64,000 nt of DNA from positions 93,250,839-93,314,838 of the forward strand of contig CM041778.1 in assembly GCA_023374045.1 (NCBI GenBank), written 5' to 3'. This document shows, one piece after another, positions 10,796-22,526 of this stretch. The position numbers and the translations under genes are program-made. This DNA comes from Limonium bicolor. Taxonomy: Eukaryota > Streptophyta > Magnoliopsida > Caryophyllales > Plumbaginaceae. Each line of letters opens with the position of its first letter. The stretch's first letter is position 1. The notes under the pieces are model-generated. The model was not told the origin of the DNA, searched no databases, and worked only from the letters and a program-made list of their open reading frames with translations.

Positions 10796-13700
10796 TAAGA
10801 GCAAGATATTGTATCTTTGTCAACAGCAAAAACAGAGTACATGTCAGGCAATGAAGCTATTAAGTCCTAATTTAAATTGGTTGAACATATTGTTGTCTGA
10901 GTTTGATGTGCCAACAACCATGGGATCAATTTCATACACACGGTCTTCTTATTATACTTACCCTTTGAAGGCTGCTTCACTATTATATATCTAGGTATGA
11001 TCTGTTGACTAGCATCAAAGAGTAAGCGACACGGTGACGGTTAACTAATGTCCAACTGGTGAGGTATAAATAGAGGATTCGGGGAGGAAAAAGAAAAGAA
11101 AGAAAGGATATGGATGCATGTGTATATTAGGTGAACAAATCTCAAAGACGACTAGCTAGCTATAAGTGAGGTGGGGTTGTCTCATTATAGATCCATTGCT
11201 TTCCTATTTAATTTTGGCTATGCCAACAAGATACAACCTCTTCCGTCTCACTTTTTCTTTTACTGTCACTTTCTATTTCAATATTAAATTATATAATATA
11301 TAGTTTTTTATATAAAGATTTAAATAAAAAATTAAAATTTATAAAATTTTATTATCTTTTATATTAAAACGACATATCCAAATAATAAACATAACAACGA
11401 GTAAGTGAAAGTCACATGTAGAGAGGCATAAGGGAAACATCAACAATCGGTCGGTTCACTTATAGGTGGAGAGTAGGAGGCATAACATAAGGGAACATCA
11501 ACAATCGTGCATTGGTGTTAGTTGAGCATTTATTGAAAGAAGAGCGGAAAGTGAGGAAATAAGAAGCTAGAACAAGAAATGGGTCGGTATGGAGAACATG
11601 GAAATAATTGATTTTGAACCGTACAAAAGAGGTTATAATTAGGCCCACGTGAATCCAATCCGTGGAAAATGAATAATGAGAGGTTAGCTGAATGAATGAA
11701 AGAAGAACATTGTTGTGTGTGTGTGTCTCCTCAGCCTAGCCGCTAGGGGAGTGTTTTGTGCCATTGAAATTCACAAACTAATCATACAGTATTATCTTTA
11801 TACGTCAACTAACAAAGTACAATAAACTTTTTATGCGAAAGAAAGAAAACAAAAGAGTGCTATGAATAACAATATCATCTTCACTTGGAACAATTAAAGA
11901 AGCTTTTGTTTATATTTTTAATTCTTGAAGTAGTAAAATTAATATCATGAAGGCTAGGATCGGTAGCTCTCCTTTTAAGCTTTTTAGATGACGACTTCAA
12001 GTGATATTAATTCATCTTTCCTATTTTATTATGTATGATAAGCGCAGCCCATGCTTGGTTTTGTAAGAATTATTATCATGGTCATTATAAAAACACTTAC
12101 GAAATAGAAATGAAACAATAAATTCATAAAGAAGAAAATGTTATTTATTTTATGTATGAATATTTACATAGAAGAAAAAGACAATTTTGTACTACAAACA
12201 TAGAAAAGGGGTAGAAATGGTATTAAAGTGGGGAGTATTTGAAGGCAGGTAAGCCAAGTGTTGTATAACAAGTTTATCTTGTAAAGGCTGTCGATTTGTC
12301 AGAACTTCAGTGATTGCTTTGGTCTTCTTTAGGAATGTGTTTTATGAAGATATTATTTGGGGGAAGTAAGCCTTGGGGGCGGTGATGTCTTCTCATGTAG
12401 CTTGTGTGGGGTAGGAGAAAGCAGAGTATTGCAAAGACATTTGGAACATTCAAGTATACAATTCCATAAAATAAACATCTTTCAACCAATTATATGTATG
12501 TATCTCTTCATTAAATGAGTAGTACTGAGAGCATGCAAAATAAAACCTATTGATATGAAACCAGACCATTATGCCTCTTGCTAGTCATTATATTATTATC
12601 TTTAATGTGATCATGGTTTAGTTATAAGTTCATAAACAACGAAATGTAGAAACCATGACCTCAAGATCATCTTTAGTTCATCATGCCAATGAAGCATTAA
12701 GAACACATGAGAAAGATAATAGTCATTTTCATTTCTTAGTCCAGAAACATACAAGATTGGTTACACCACCAACTAATCAAAGGCATGATCTAATAATAAA
12801 ATTAATCATGAAGAAGTAAAGCTATTTTAGATGGAGAAAATGTTAAAAAAATCAGAGAGAATGGAGATCTAAGAACTCAAAAAGTATTTTGAAAAGAAGA
12901 GTGATTTTGGAATGATGAAAATAGGGAAGTGGAGTTGTCTATTTATAGAATTTGGAGAAGAGAGAATCGGTAGCAAACTAGATTTTGATTAATCTCACCC
13001 CTATGTATAAGAACTTTGCTTATCAATACCTTCTTCACCTTGGCATATGTCAGATTGTCATGTGAAAACCGGATGTGTGCTTGTTGGTCAGAGTGGCATG
13101 CGAAGTTAATTCCTTGATCTAGGGTCGAGCTCGGTTGATGCTGAGTTTGGCACAATTCAAATATTTTCATTTTCATTTTAGTACCTTTAACTTTTTATCT
13201 TTTGAACCGTTAATTTCCCGAATTGCAACCAATGGGTCATTAAATCCTCAGAGTGATGCCAGTCCAGACTAGACAGTAACCCCAGATGTCCCGACAACTC
13301 ATAAAATTAGACCCAATGTGAGATCCTAAGAGGACAATTATGACTCTCTTAGGTACAATACATGGAGATAGGATAATATATTGTGTATTGTAGGGAGGGA
13401 AAAGATTCAAATCTATGACCTAGAGGAATAACCCAAAACACTAAAGCCCACCAATTGTTCTGAGAGCACGCTTGTGCTTGAGGTCCTATGGTTAACTAAT
13501 GCATGCAGACTAATAACACTTCGCCCACAAAGGGATGAGATTCCAGCCTAACTTGTACAAGAGAAGATGAAAAGAAAAATATTTTAAAAAGATTGTTATT
13601 TTCTTAATTTCCAATGAAAAAGTTCCAAGTAGGAATCATGACCAAGATCCTAATCCTTGAATAACTATCGTTAGTCCAGATGTGGAAGGAAGCTAAGAGT

Positions 13701-13922
13701 AAACCTTAGGTTTTATGTAGTTATGGCACTAATTCATCCGGCCCATTTAACAATATGACGATTTTTTAAATATCTTACAATACCATTTAGAATGAATAAT
13801 ATTTTACCTACACCCAACTTAAATTAAAGTTGTAAAATAATGTCTAAACTTAGACATCCAAGTCGGTGAAGATGAAGAGTAAAGGACCGAAGGTCTTGAA
13901 TTCGAATCCTCTAACCCCCTAC
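10796..13922. other. intergenic; no convincing gene
   Basis: Holds a degraded Stowaway-like copy (separate entry), a short GT run near 11,711-11,727 and several short ORFs without domains. A minus-strand frame at 12,307-12,489 follows a pyrimidine-rich stretch with an AG and could be a small exon, but it has no ATG at its beginning and no recognised motif. Confidence 0.4.
11238..11415. mobile_element. degraded Stowaway-like MITE, inverted relative to the other copies
   Basis: The left end reads CTCTTCCGTCTCAC. On the opposite strand the interior contains TTATTTGGATATGTCGTTT, which is identical to the copy at 3929-4166, followed by the same kind of AT-rich core. Ends are eroded. Confidence 0.55.
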
Positions 13923-14463
13923 TAGGCCTGTCAAACGGGTTATCCGTACGGGTTTTGGTCATATCGTTTCGGGTCAATATCCGTTCGGGTCATTTCGGGT
14001 TCGGGTTGTAATAGTGTCAATAGAATCGGCGGGTTTCGGTTATTTCGGATCATAGTTAATATTTTTTGAAAAAATTATAATATAAATATATACCTAATTT
14101 CTACTATAAGAATATACAACTATAGATTACAGAACTTTCAATACAATGTCTATTCTGAATTTCATTCGGATATACTAAGTTTGAATCAAGTTTTTTTGTC
14201 ATATTTATTTGGGTCATTTAAGTTTGGGACAATTTATGGTCACTATTATTTCATATTATTCGAGTTTGGCTAATTTTTAATTACTATTATTTCGGGTCAT
14301 TTTGGATTCGGGTCGGTTTCGGGTTGTAAATTTTCGGGTCATTTCGGGTTTACCCAATCGGGTTTCGTGTTTATTATATTCAAATATTTTCTGGTTTCGA
14401 TCGAGTTTCGGGTTCGAATAAAACGGACGAGTTTTCCGGTCGGGTCAAATTTTGACAGCTCTA
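13923..14463. mobile_element. hAT-like GGGTCA-rich element, copy 2
   Basis: The left tip TAGGCCTGTCAAACGGG and the reverse-complemented right tip TAGAGCTGTCAAAATTTG are imperfect inverted repeats. Flanks CCCCTAC and CCCTTAC differ at one position. Internal sequence is colinear with 5093-5671. No coding capacity. Confidence 0.7.
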
Positions 14464-14847
14464 CCCTTACATTGTCACCTAGCTCCATAAATGATTAATG
14501 AAAACAAATCGATGAATTGGGCTACTGCTAGTGGTTGAGGTATGTAATGTAAGGTTGATCAGATTTTCCTTTTTCTTTCTAGAAGTGATTGTTTGTTAGC
14601 TGCGATCAGTTTGTTTGAAGCCGATATGTTTAGTTACGAAATAGTATAAAAAAAAAAGTCAAACCTTAGATTTGGTTTTGTCATGGGGCCCATCTCACGT
14701 CAATCTTATGAATGATCAATGATATCCTAACGGAAAAGACATAAATCTCGTCATATGCAGCAGCCAACAGTAAATATATAATACTATTTATATATAATTT
14801 ATAATTACGTTAATCTTAACGTGTGCAGCAACTCTCACCAGCGCGGG
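14464..14847. other. intergenic, nothing recognised
   Basis: No ORF with protein-like character, repeat or RNA gene seen. Confidence 0.5.
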
Positions 14848-14859
14848 TGCATTGTGCCC

Positions 14860-16568
14860 CAAACAGGGACCATGCCCATGGGTATAATGTTTGGGCATAT
14901 GTTCAAATAATTTCTAGCCATTAGATTATATATTTTTAAAACATTAATCTCAGCCGTATATGTATTTATTTATTTAATAATTAGTTTTATAAAAAAGAAA
15001 AAACAATCAAATAATAATAAGGGTATAATAGACTTTTTCAATTATAACCAACCCTTTATTGATAGGAGATGAAGTTTACGGAAGTTTTTTCACCCAATCT
15101 TCTCTTCCATCTTAAAAAAAAATCACTCATTTATCTCTCATCACTCACCAATCCTTCTAAATATAGAACGTGGAGATTGTGAAAGTAATTAGCATTTTAA
15201 TAATTATTCCACTGGTAACTTCCCTAAATATACGACATTGACATTGTGGAAATTTCTTTCTCACATCCATTAATGCTACAAAGTTTATGTCAAAAGATGT
15301 TTTTTTTTAATTTGTTATTTTTAAATAGTGTAAGTTGCTTTAAATGTGGGATCTTTATTAGAATTGATGGTTTATAATTTTCTTTTCAAAGTAGATATTT
15401 AACTAAAATTATACAATTTTCAAAATGCAAATGTAGATTTGTTTGCTCATTTATGAAAAAGTGTAGATATCCAGGTAAAAGGATAGATTTTTTGAAACGA
15501 AGGTGTAGATTTGTATGAGGGAAGTGTAGATTTTAAGTATTTTCTAAAAATGAAAGTAAAAGTGTAGATATTCAGATAAAATGATAGATTTTTCAAAATG
15601 AAGGTGTAGATTTATTTGATAGAATTGTAGATTTTTAGTAATTGCTCATTTAAGTAAAAGTGTAGTTATTTAAGTAAAATGATAGATTTTGTAAAATGTA
15701 AGTGTAGATTTGTTGATAAAAGTGTAGATTTTTTATTTGAACAATACAATTTAAAACGAATGAGTGAAATATTTTAATGAGTAATAAATAAGACAACCTA
15801 GGAATTTCACTTGTGATCTTATTTTATTTTAAAGGGTTCATGTCAAAGTATGTTCTAATTGCTTCTTTCAAAACAATTTGTTTAAAATGTACATCTTTTT
15901 TTCTCTTTTTCTAACTAGATCGGCTAATTCCCACTTTAAAAAATATTAATGGTTTATCATTTTTTACAAATTAGATCGTTGCAATATACAAACTCATCTA
16001 AAATTACATTATTATTTAGATATTTTAGTAAAATGTCATATTTTTAAAATGCAAGTGTGGATTTTTTTAGAAGTGAATTTAATTAATTCCTAATTCAAGT
16101 AAAAGTGTAGATTTAGGTAAAGTAATAGTTGTTTCAAAATATAATTCTTTGTTTATTTTTGTTTGATTGTAATGTTTTATTAAGTAATAAATAAATTCAA
16201 CGTTGTTCTTATACATTTCTATAAGGAGACTTGTCAATTAAATTTCTAATTTGTTATTTTTAAATAATATTTTTTGGCGTAAAACGTGGGACTTTTGATT
16301 TTTCAAATCACTACTCCACTACTATTACAGTTAAAAAATTATAACTGCCAATTGTGGGAATATTTATTAGAATGATTGATTTCTTCCTTTCTCCATCGTG
16401 CAATCTTACATTTTTTCCTTTATTTCTAAAAACTAAAAATTAAATTTGACATCTATACCCTATAATAAACAGTAAGATATGAACCTTCAATTTATTTGTT
16501 ATAAATCCAACGGCCATGATTTAGTTGAGCACCATGCTCAAAATTTGTTTTGAGCACCTTCCCCTCGT
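14860..16568. mobile_element. non-autonomous Mutator-like element with long degenerate inverted ends
   Basis: The 12-mer TGCATTGTGCCC occurs immediately outside both proposed ends (14848-14859 and 16569-16580), as a target duplication would. Inside, the left arm GGGCATATGTTCAA..AGCCATTAGATT matches the reverse-complemented right arm GAGCATGGTGCTCAA..GGCCGTTGGATT at many positions over about 70 bp. Long degenerate inverted ends and a 9-12-bp duplication fit a MULE best. The interior is AT-rich with a GTGTAGATTT repeat zone and no transposase. Confidence 0.6.
15425..15735 (+). repeat. TGTAGATTT-type interspersed short repeats
   Basis: Words such as AATGTAGATTTGTTTG, AAAGTGTAGATATTCAG, AAGGTGTAGATTTATTTG and AAAATGATAGATTTT recur every 20-40 bp. 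A second, weaker patch lies near 16,040-16,130. They probably reflect degenerate tandem expansion within the MULE-like element. Confidence 0.7.
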
Positions 16569-16917
16569 TGCATTGTGCCCGGTTCGATACTCTCATTAAT
16601 GTGAAAAAATGGACATTAAATGCCGCCACCAGTTTGGACAGATTCACGATTTGCTGGAATTTTTTGGCGGGGATGGTGAAGCAGCAACTTCTACCATAGA
16701 GACATAGAGGTGTATTTGCCACGTTCAGAATATAGAGATACCATAGGATAGGCGAATAACAAATTTCTAGTCTACCTCACTTTATTAAAGAAAATTTGTT
16801 TTTGTAGGAAAATACTGAATTCCCTTCCCTGTGAACCGGTACTTCAACATACTCCCGAGTTTCAATTTTGTCCAGCCGGTTATCGGCCCAGGGACAAAAG
16901 CATTAATCTTGGCTTTA

Positions 16918-17118
16918 GGTGTCGTTCGGTAAAAGCAGTTAAAGTTGCATTTACGATAAATGTATAATAAAGGTGTCTTTGGTTACTTTATTCAAGTGGT
17001 TAAAATAAATAAATTGACAAGTGTACTCAAGTTAAATTTTATTGGGTCTGTCTAATATCCTGTATAAAAATATTGAAACACATGTAGTATCTTTATTATG
17101 CTGCTACCGAACGAAACC
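16918..17118. mobile_element. PIF/Harbinger-like MITE, copy 1
   Basis: A 201-bp element with ends GGTGTCGTTCGGTA and, reverse-complemented, GGTTTCGTTCGGTA, flanked by TTA on both sides (16915-16917 and 17119-17121). No coding capacity. Confidence 0.82.
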
Positions 17119-17134
17119 TTAACCTCTTTAATTA

Positions 17135-17687
17135 GACGTCGTTCGGCAAAAACAGCTAAAGCTGCGCAGTGGCGGACGCAAGGGGGGTTTAGGGAGCGTT
17201 CGCTCACTGCGAGCAAACGCAGCATTCTCTGCGTTACAATAAAGCTATCAAAATGCTACCATGGTTAAGGAATGGGAGAATGCCATGTGTAATATGGTAA
17301 AGTTTAAACCAGTAATAAACCAACACCTGGCAATACTTATTTAAAAGTAGCATTAAGCTACCACCAGGAGCAAATCGTGATAATCGAACGCAACCTTAAA
17401 GAACAATAGTGTCAAAAAAAATTTTGTCCCCCCTAAGCAAAAGTTCTGGGTCCACTACTGAAGCTGTGTTTACGATAAAGGTACAATAAATGTGACTCTA
17501 GTTACTTTATTCAAGTGTGGTTAACTAATAGTAAACTAACAAGTGTACTCAAGTTAAATGGGCCTATCTAATATTCTGAACCAATAGTATTGAGAGACAC
17601 ATGTAGTACCTTTATAAATATACTCTTTTTAAATAAAGGTTGTTGCCGAAATGTAGGTGATTTGAACCTCCAGAAACGAACGAAACC
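17135..17687. mobile_element. PIF/Harbinger-like MITE, copy 2, carrying a nested hAT
   Basis: Related to the copy at 16,918. The left end is GACGTCGTTCGGCA and the right end closes with AACGAAACC. Shared interior words include ACGATAAAGGTACAATAAA, TTACTTTATTCAAGTG and ACAAGTGTACTCAAGTTAAA. A hAT-like insertion lies near the left end, and about 28 extra bases sit just before the right tip. Confidence 0.72.
17167..17460. mobile_element. small hAT-like element nested in a MITE
   Basis: Ends are CAGTGGCGGACGCA and, reverse-complemented, CAGTAGTGGACCCAG. Flanks AAGCTGCG (17159-17166) and AAGCTGTG (17461-17468) form an 8-bp duplication with one mismatch. Length is 294 bp. Excision in silico rejoins the host MITE sequence. 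Confidence 0.82.
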
Positions 17688-17766
17688 TAAATGAGAGGGA
17701 CGGATATGGGATTTCTGTCACCGACAGATAAAACCTAGGGATATATACATGTGGAACTGAAATATA

Positions 17767-18000
17767 CTCCCTCCGTCCCACCTTGACCGTCCTATTTACT
17801 ATTTGGACATGTCGTTTGACTTCAATTTTAACATAAAGATAAATTAATTTTGAAAATTTAAGTTTGCATATGATTCCTTACATGATAAACTATATGATAC
17901 AAAATTTAGTTTTATAAAATTATTTACCTTATATGTTTAATATTGAGGTGGAAAAACGTGTCAAAAAGCAAACAGGACACTTATGACGGGACGGAGGTAG
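17767..18000. mobile_element. Stowaway-like MITE, copy 2
   Basis: A 234-bp element with CTCCCTCCGTCCCACC at the left and GGGACGGAGGTAG at the right, flanked by TA. It differs from the copy at 3929 by a handful of substitutions and 1-bp gaps over its length. Confidence 0.87.
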
Positions 18001-18002
18001 TA

Positions 18003-19987
18003 ACTGATTTGAAAATAGTGATGTTTCATCACTTTAGCTTTTATTATTTTAATTTGTACTTTAAATTTCTCTATATATAAAACTATTATTGGTTATAATC
18101 TTATTATAATATATATAGGTTTTATAATATTTTTAGCTTAAGTAAAATAATTTAATTTTAATGATGATACATGTCATTGTAATTTTGTTTCTTTTTTTTA
18201 TATGAATTAATTTTTATAATTTTTTTTTGAAATGCCATCTCTTTAGGTTCATTAACTAATGAATTTATTTTAAAAACTATAATAAGAATTATAAGGATGA
18301 TAATATTGATAATTTGTTAACTTTACAAGAGAATTACCAATATTAACTTAAGAAAGTTTTTCATTTAAATTTAGATTATATATGAGTGAAGTGATAAAAA
18401 GAAGTATAGTAAAGAGAAAATATAAGTTTTACAAATAAAATTTGATAAATTATAAAATACATTTGATCTACAAAAATATTGAGAATATAAGTAATTCACA
18501 AACTAAAAACACATCCTTTATATATCAAGGCCTGATGAGCGGTAGTATTGCTAAATCAATTCATATTTTTTAGGTATAGAGTCAACACCTAACTTTGATT
18601 ACAAATGATAAAAAAAGTTAATTACAATTGAACCCTACTAAATAACTTACATTTTTAGACCTAAAGATTGAGACATTGGTGGCCTCTAGAACTTCTATAA
18701 GCCAATTCAGGTTTTTTTAGAATTAAAGATTTTGTGTATCACATTTATAATATCCTATTATTCTCTCTGTCAATTTATAAGTATTATGTTGTTTGTATCC
18801 CTGTACATTTGTTAACATAAAATTTAAAAATTGAGCGATGCGATAAGGAAATGTACACGACAATGTACATTGTATTCATTAATTTATAGAATTATTACGA
18901 AATATAAGGACATTATAAACCCTATAGATATATTTTTTGTTGTTCTTAACTAATCAATATATGAATATTTTTTAATGATTTATTAGTTTATAGAGTTTGA
19001 TTAATTGATAAATTTGAAAATTTTAAATATTTAAAAATAAAAAATAATATAATTTTTATATATTCAATGAATTTTAAATATTTCTACCAATCTTTCATAA
19101 TTATTTTCATTATTATTTTAAAAAAGATTGATATTCATCTGTGTTCTTTTAGTATTTTTAAACTTGCAATTTTAAGATTCAGTTAATTAAAACATATTTT
19201 CTTAAATTATTATAACACACGTATATAATCATGTAAATTGTTTGTATAATTAAAAATACTATCCATGTGCTCGACTTTCTACTGTGAAACAAAAAGTGGG
19301 TCCTTCACCGAATCAACAAGGCGACGCCGAAGAAACACAGGATTCTTCTTTTCTTGGGTTCCACAAAAGAAACAGAGTATTACTATTACCATATTACTTC
19401 CTTCTGACCCCCAACGGCTAGCAACATATACACATGTCTCTGCTCTGAACACCTTTTCTCATCTCGGTATTACCATAAGCAGCAAAAAAGAGGGGAATCG
19501 CTACTGTTATTCTACTTCACACTGTTACACCCAACATAAATAAACAAAAGACCAGGAAAAAAAAATACTACAATTTTATACTATTAAACAAAATCACTAT
19601 ACAGATAGAATAATCCTAAAGGAAACAAACGGGTGTTCATCTGCATGAATCCCTAATCCTTATAATAAAACAAATACTGAGATTACAAAACGCAATTAAC
19701 TAATCTGGTAGTAACATCTTTTTCTCAGTCCAGTACACAATAGCGGAGCACACTATTTTAATCAACTACTATATATCCACATTAATGAATATCACCTTCT
19801 CTTGTTTATTACTCCACATTAACTAAAAATTAATAAATTTATTAGTTTTCGATTTTCTCCCCCACACAAAATAAATCCCCCAAAGCAATTAAAAAAATCG
19901 TTTCCGAATTCAACCGTTGGTCTGTTTACCTTACTACCACCGATACGAAAATTTGCTGCGCTAAGCTCGCTCGCTGAACTTGATTAA
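18003..19987. other. AT-rich intergenic region
   Basis: Very AT-rich to about 19,260, then more mixed sequence downstream of the minus-strand LRR gene (its expected 3' UTR side). An ORF at 19,265-19,543 has no recognised domain. No RNA gene or clear transposon end identified. Confidence 0.45.
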
Positions 19988-21193
19988 TCAACCTCGCCAC
20001 TCGACGCATTGCGCCGTCGGCCTCGTGATCTGAGTCCCAGCTTTCAACGGGCAAGAAGTTTGCACAGGTGGTGGGACCATACAATTATACTGTAAACACA
20101 TAGAACTACTTACCGGAATCTCAGCCGTTGGATTAATCTCCAATCCAGTCAAGTAATTGTGTTGTAAGTAAAGCGTCTGAATAGTGTCATCCATAATACG
20201 CTCAACAAATCCACCCGGTAACCGTCCCGTGAACCGGTTATTAGAAGTAAAGATTCTGTACCGTCGTTAGAAACGCTGATACTTCTCCAGATAACCGGTT
20301 ATAGCTTAAATCTACCGTCTCATTGTAACTGGATTCCCTGGTTTTAACCGGGCCGGTAAATGAATTTCTCTGTAACTGTAGCTTACTAATCGAAAACCCG
20401 AATATTTCACCGGTATTATTCCAACGACCGGTTCATACTCAAGTCGAGGTAATTGATCTTGTTTAAACGGGTTAGGATTTATCAACTGGACCGGTGAGAT
20501 GGTTTGAGGATAATGAGAGATACTCGTGATGACGGGAATGTGTCTGGTTTAACTGAACCGGATAGATTGTTGTGCATGAGATCAACTCGGGAGAGGGATT
20601 GTGAAAGGAAAGAAGGGATTGAACCGGAGAGTGATTGTGGGAGAGCATTAAGTTTGATAGATCAGGTAATGATGCGATCGGCATTGGAATTGAACCGGTT
20701 AATTGATTAAACTTAAGTCGATAGTACGGAGTCCTCTGAGTTCTCCTAACAGCAGGGATTTCGCCGGAAAGATAGTTACGACTGATGGCTAGGAATTTGA
20801 GGTTTGAGAGCTGTGAAATGGTTTCAGGTATCTTTCCCATTACACGACCGGGAACGATTGTGAACTTGTTAGGGAAGAGAGTTTACCGATTGCTGAGTCG
20901 ATACGACCATCAAGACCTGGAGATCCGGCTGTGGGGTCACCGAGATTGAGTGCGATGACTTTGTCGGTGTCACAGTATACGCCGGAGAAGTTGCAGGGGT
21001 CGGAAGTGAAGTCCCATGTTTTGAAGAAGTTGGAACCGGGGTATCTGAGAGGGATTTGCGGATGGATTGGAGGAGCTAGGAAGTCAAGTGGGTCGAGGAT
21101 TGAGAGTGAGTGAGGGAAGGATTGAAGTAGTGATAGTATAAACAAAAGTAAGGTTAGCTTTGATGGTAATTGGAGATGGAGAGATGATTCCAT
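19988..21193 (-). pseudogene. LRR protein gene broken by many single-base indels
   Basis: The minus-strand ATG at 21,193 opens with a hydrophobic signal-peptide-like N-terminus, then an LRR N-cap region with WDFTSDPCNFSGVYCDTDKV and ALNLGDPTAGSPGLDGRID. LRR units follow in pieces: MGKIPETISQLSNLKFLAIS, FNQLTGSIPMPIASLPDLSN, LSLSSNHLTGPVD, ISKLQLQRNSFTGPVK, TVDLSYNRLSGEV. The C-terminal cap contains TLYLQHNYLTGLEINPT, CLQYNCMVPP, KAGTQITRPTAQC and ends VEWRG before the stop at 19,988. By recall this is the kinase-less Arabidopsis At4g03010/At1g03440 type of LRR protein, about 400 residues. Colinear with that family end to end, but the frame changes about eight times (near 20,865, 20,757, 20,710, 20,655, 20,555, 20,470, 20,420 and 20,255). 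No domain is missing. Either a recent pseudogene or local sequence error. Confidence 0.85.
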
Positions 21194-22237
21194 TCCTCAC
21201 CAGTGGAAGTTGTGATTGATTGAAATGAAGAAGAATCAATCCCTTGTATGAGTGATGGGAAGATTACTATTTATAGATTTTCTCTTTGTGGTGACGATCG
21301 ATTTAGCTGATGAGCTGTAGTTGGATTACTTTCTCGTGAGATGCAATAGGATGGAGGTGGAGGTTCTAGACCAAGCTTCTCGTGCGGGGATTTAATAATG
21401 GCAAAGAGGTGATTTTGTGAAGAAAACTTGGTGGTGAAAAAGATCAAACAAATGAGTGAGACAAGAGAGAAAGGTTTGGGGGGCGGCAAGCAAGCAAGAA
21501 GGTAAAGTGAGAGAGTAATGAGAGAAGAAGGGGGGCCGCTATGTGATGAAAGTGAGCTTACTCTCTTGTTCTTCTGCGAACTTGTTTACTACTACGTACG
21601 TATCACGCTTTGTGAGGAAGAAAGGAGGGAAGAGAGAGATAGAGACAGATGTTCGTCTTAGCTTTTCTTCTCCTTCATGACATGTATAATCCTGGTTTTG
21701 GTTTGTAGCCGAAGAAGGGGAAACAAACAAACAAAAACAGCAAGGAGAAGCAAAACAGAGCAAAGGCGGTCTGGTCTGGGTCTGCAACGCTTTATTATCT
21801 ACTCCTACTGACTTCTGTACTACTCGGTTGTCGTAGTACTCACTCGCAGCTCTGCCATAAAACGACAGAGACAAGCTTATTTACCATTATAATTACTTTC
21901 TCTCTATAATGTTTACAGTTAAATAAAGAGTTTACTGACGAGTAAGTATTTTTCTGGGGAATTGGTTCGGGAAAGTAACGGTTGTCCGAGCTACGTGGCG
22001 ATAACCGAACCTATACAGCCTGTAAAAGGCGTATTTGTGGGGTTTGGGAACTTGCCTACCTATCATTTTGCTTGTAGAGGAAAGTAAGGAAGAGGATGAT
22101 GGTGGTGGTCGTACTCGTACGTGCTCCCAGTAGTGGTGAAAAGTAAAAACGTGACCGGCGTGACTGACACCGTCATCACTCCAATCCACCGTAATTTTTA
22201 CCATCTTTCCTATTTAACCTAAATAAGGTTTAAGTTT
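21194..22237. other. upstream region of the LRR gene
   Basis: This holds the presumed promoter and 5' leader of the minus-strand LRR gene. It contains purine-rich stretches (GA-rich on the plus strand, hence CT-rich leader-like on the gene strand) near 21,480-21,660. Three minus-strand ORFs (21,271-21,489; 21,539-21,874; 21,932-22,204) have no recognised domains. Confidence 0.4.
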
Positions 22238-22526
22238 GAGCTCGTTTGGAAAAAGCTTTCAGTAGACAGTTTCTCAATTTCTAAAATCAATACTTCCACC
22301 AAACATCTAAAATTAGTAGCTAACAGTTTCTGTAAAATCATCAGTAGACAGTCTCTCAATTTTCATCAACAGTCCTAACAACTGTCTCTACTTTTTAAAA
22401 CCATCGACATGTGATCCACCAAACACCAAAACCAACAGCTAACAGTTTCTGCAAAACCATCAACAAACAATTCTCAATTTCCAGCAGTAGGACTCAACAG
22501 CAGCCAACAGCTGTCCCCAAACGAAC
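22238..22526. mobile_element. MITE-type element with CGTTTGG ends
   Basis: The left end GAGCTCGTTTGGAAAAAGC and the reverse-complemented right end GGTTCGTTTGGGGACAGC are inverted repeats. Internally, AGTAGACAGTTTCTCAATTT and TAGCTAACAGTTTCTG are each repeated with variation. No clear TSD, so superfamily (hAT or Harbinger) is open. Confidence 0.55.

Noticed and set aside
12307..12489. Possible small secreted peptide (minus), ending in a Pro/Gly/Leu-rich segment
   Set aside because: The frame begins at TTG, not ATG, and its C-terminus does not match the IDA, CEP, CLE or PIP motifs I know.
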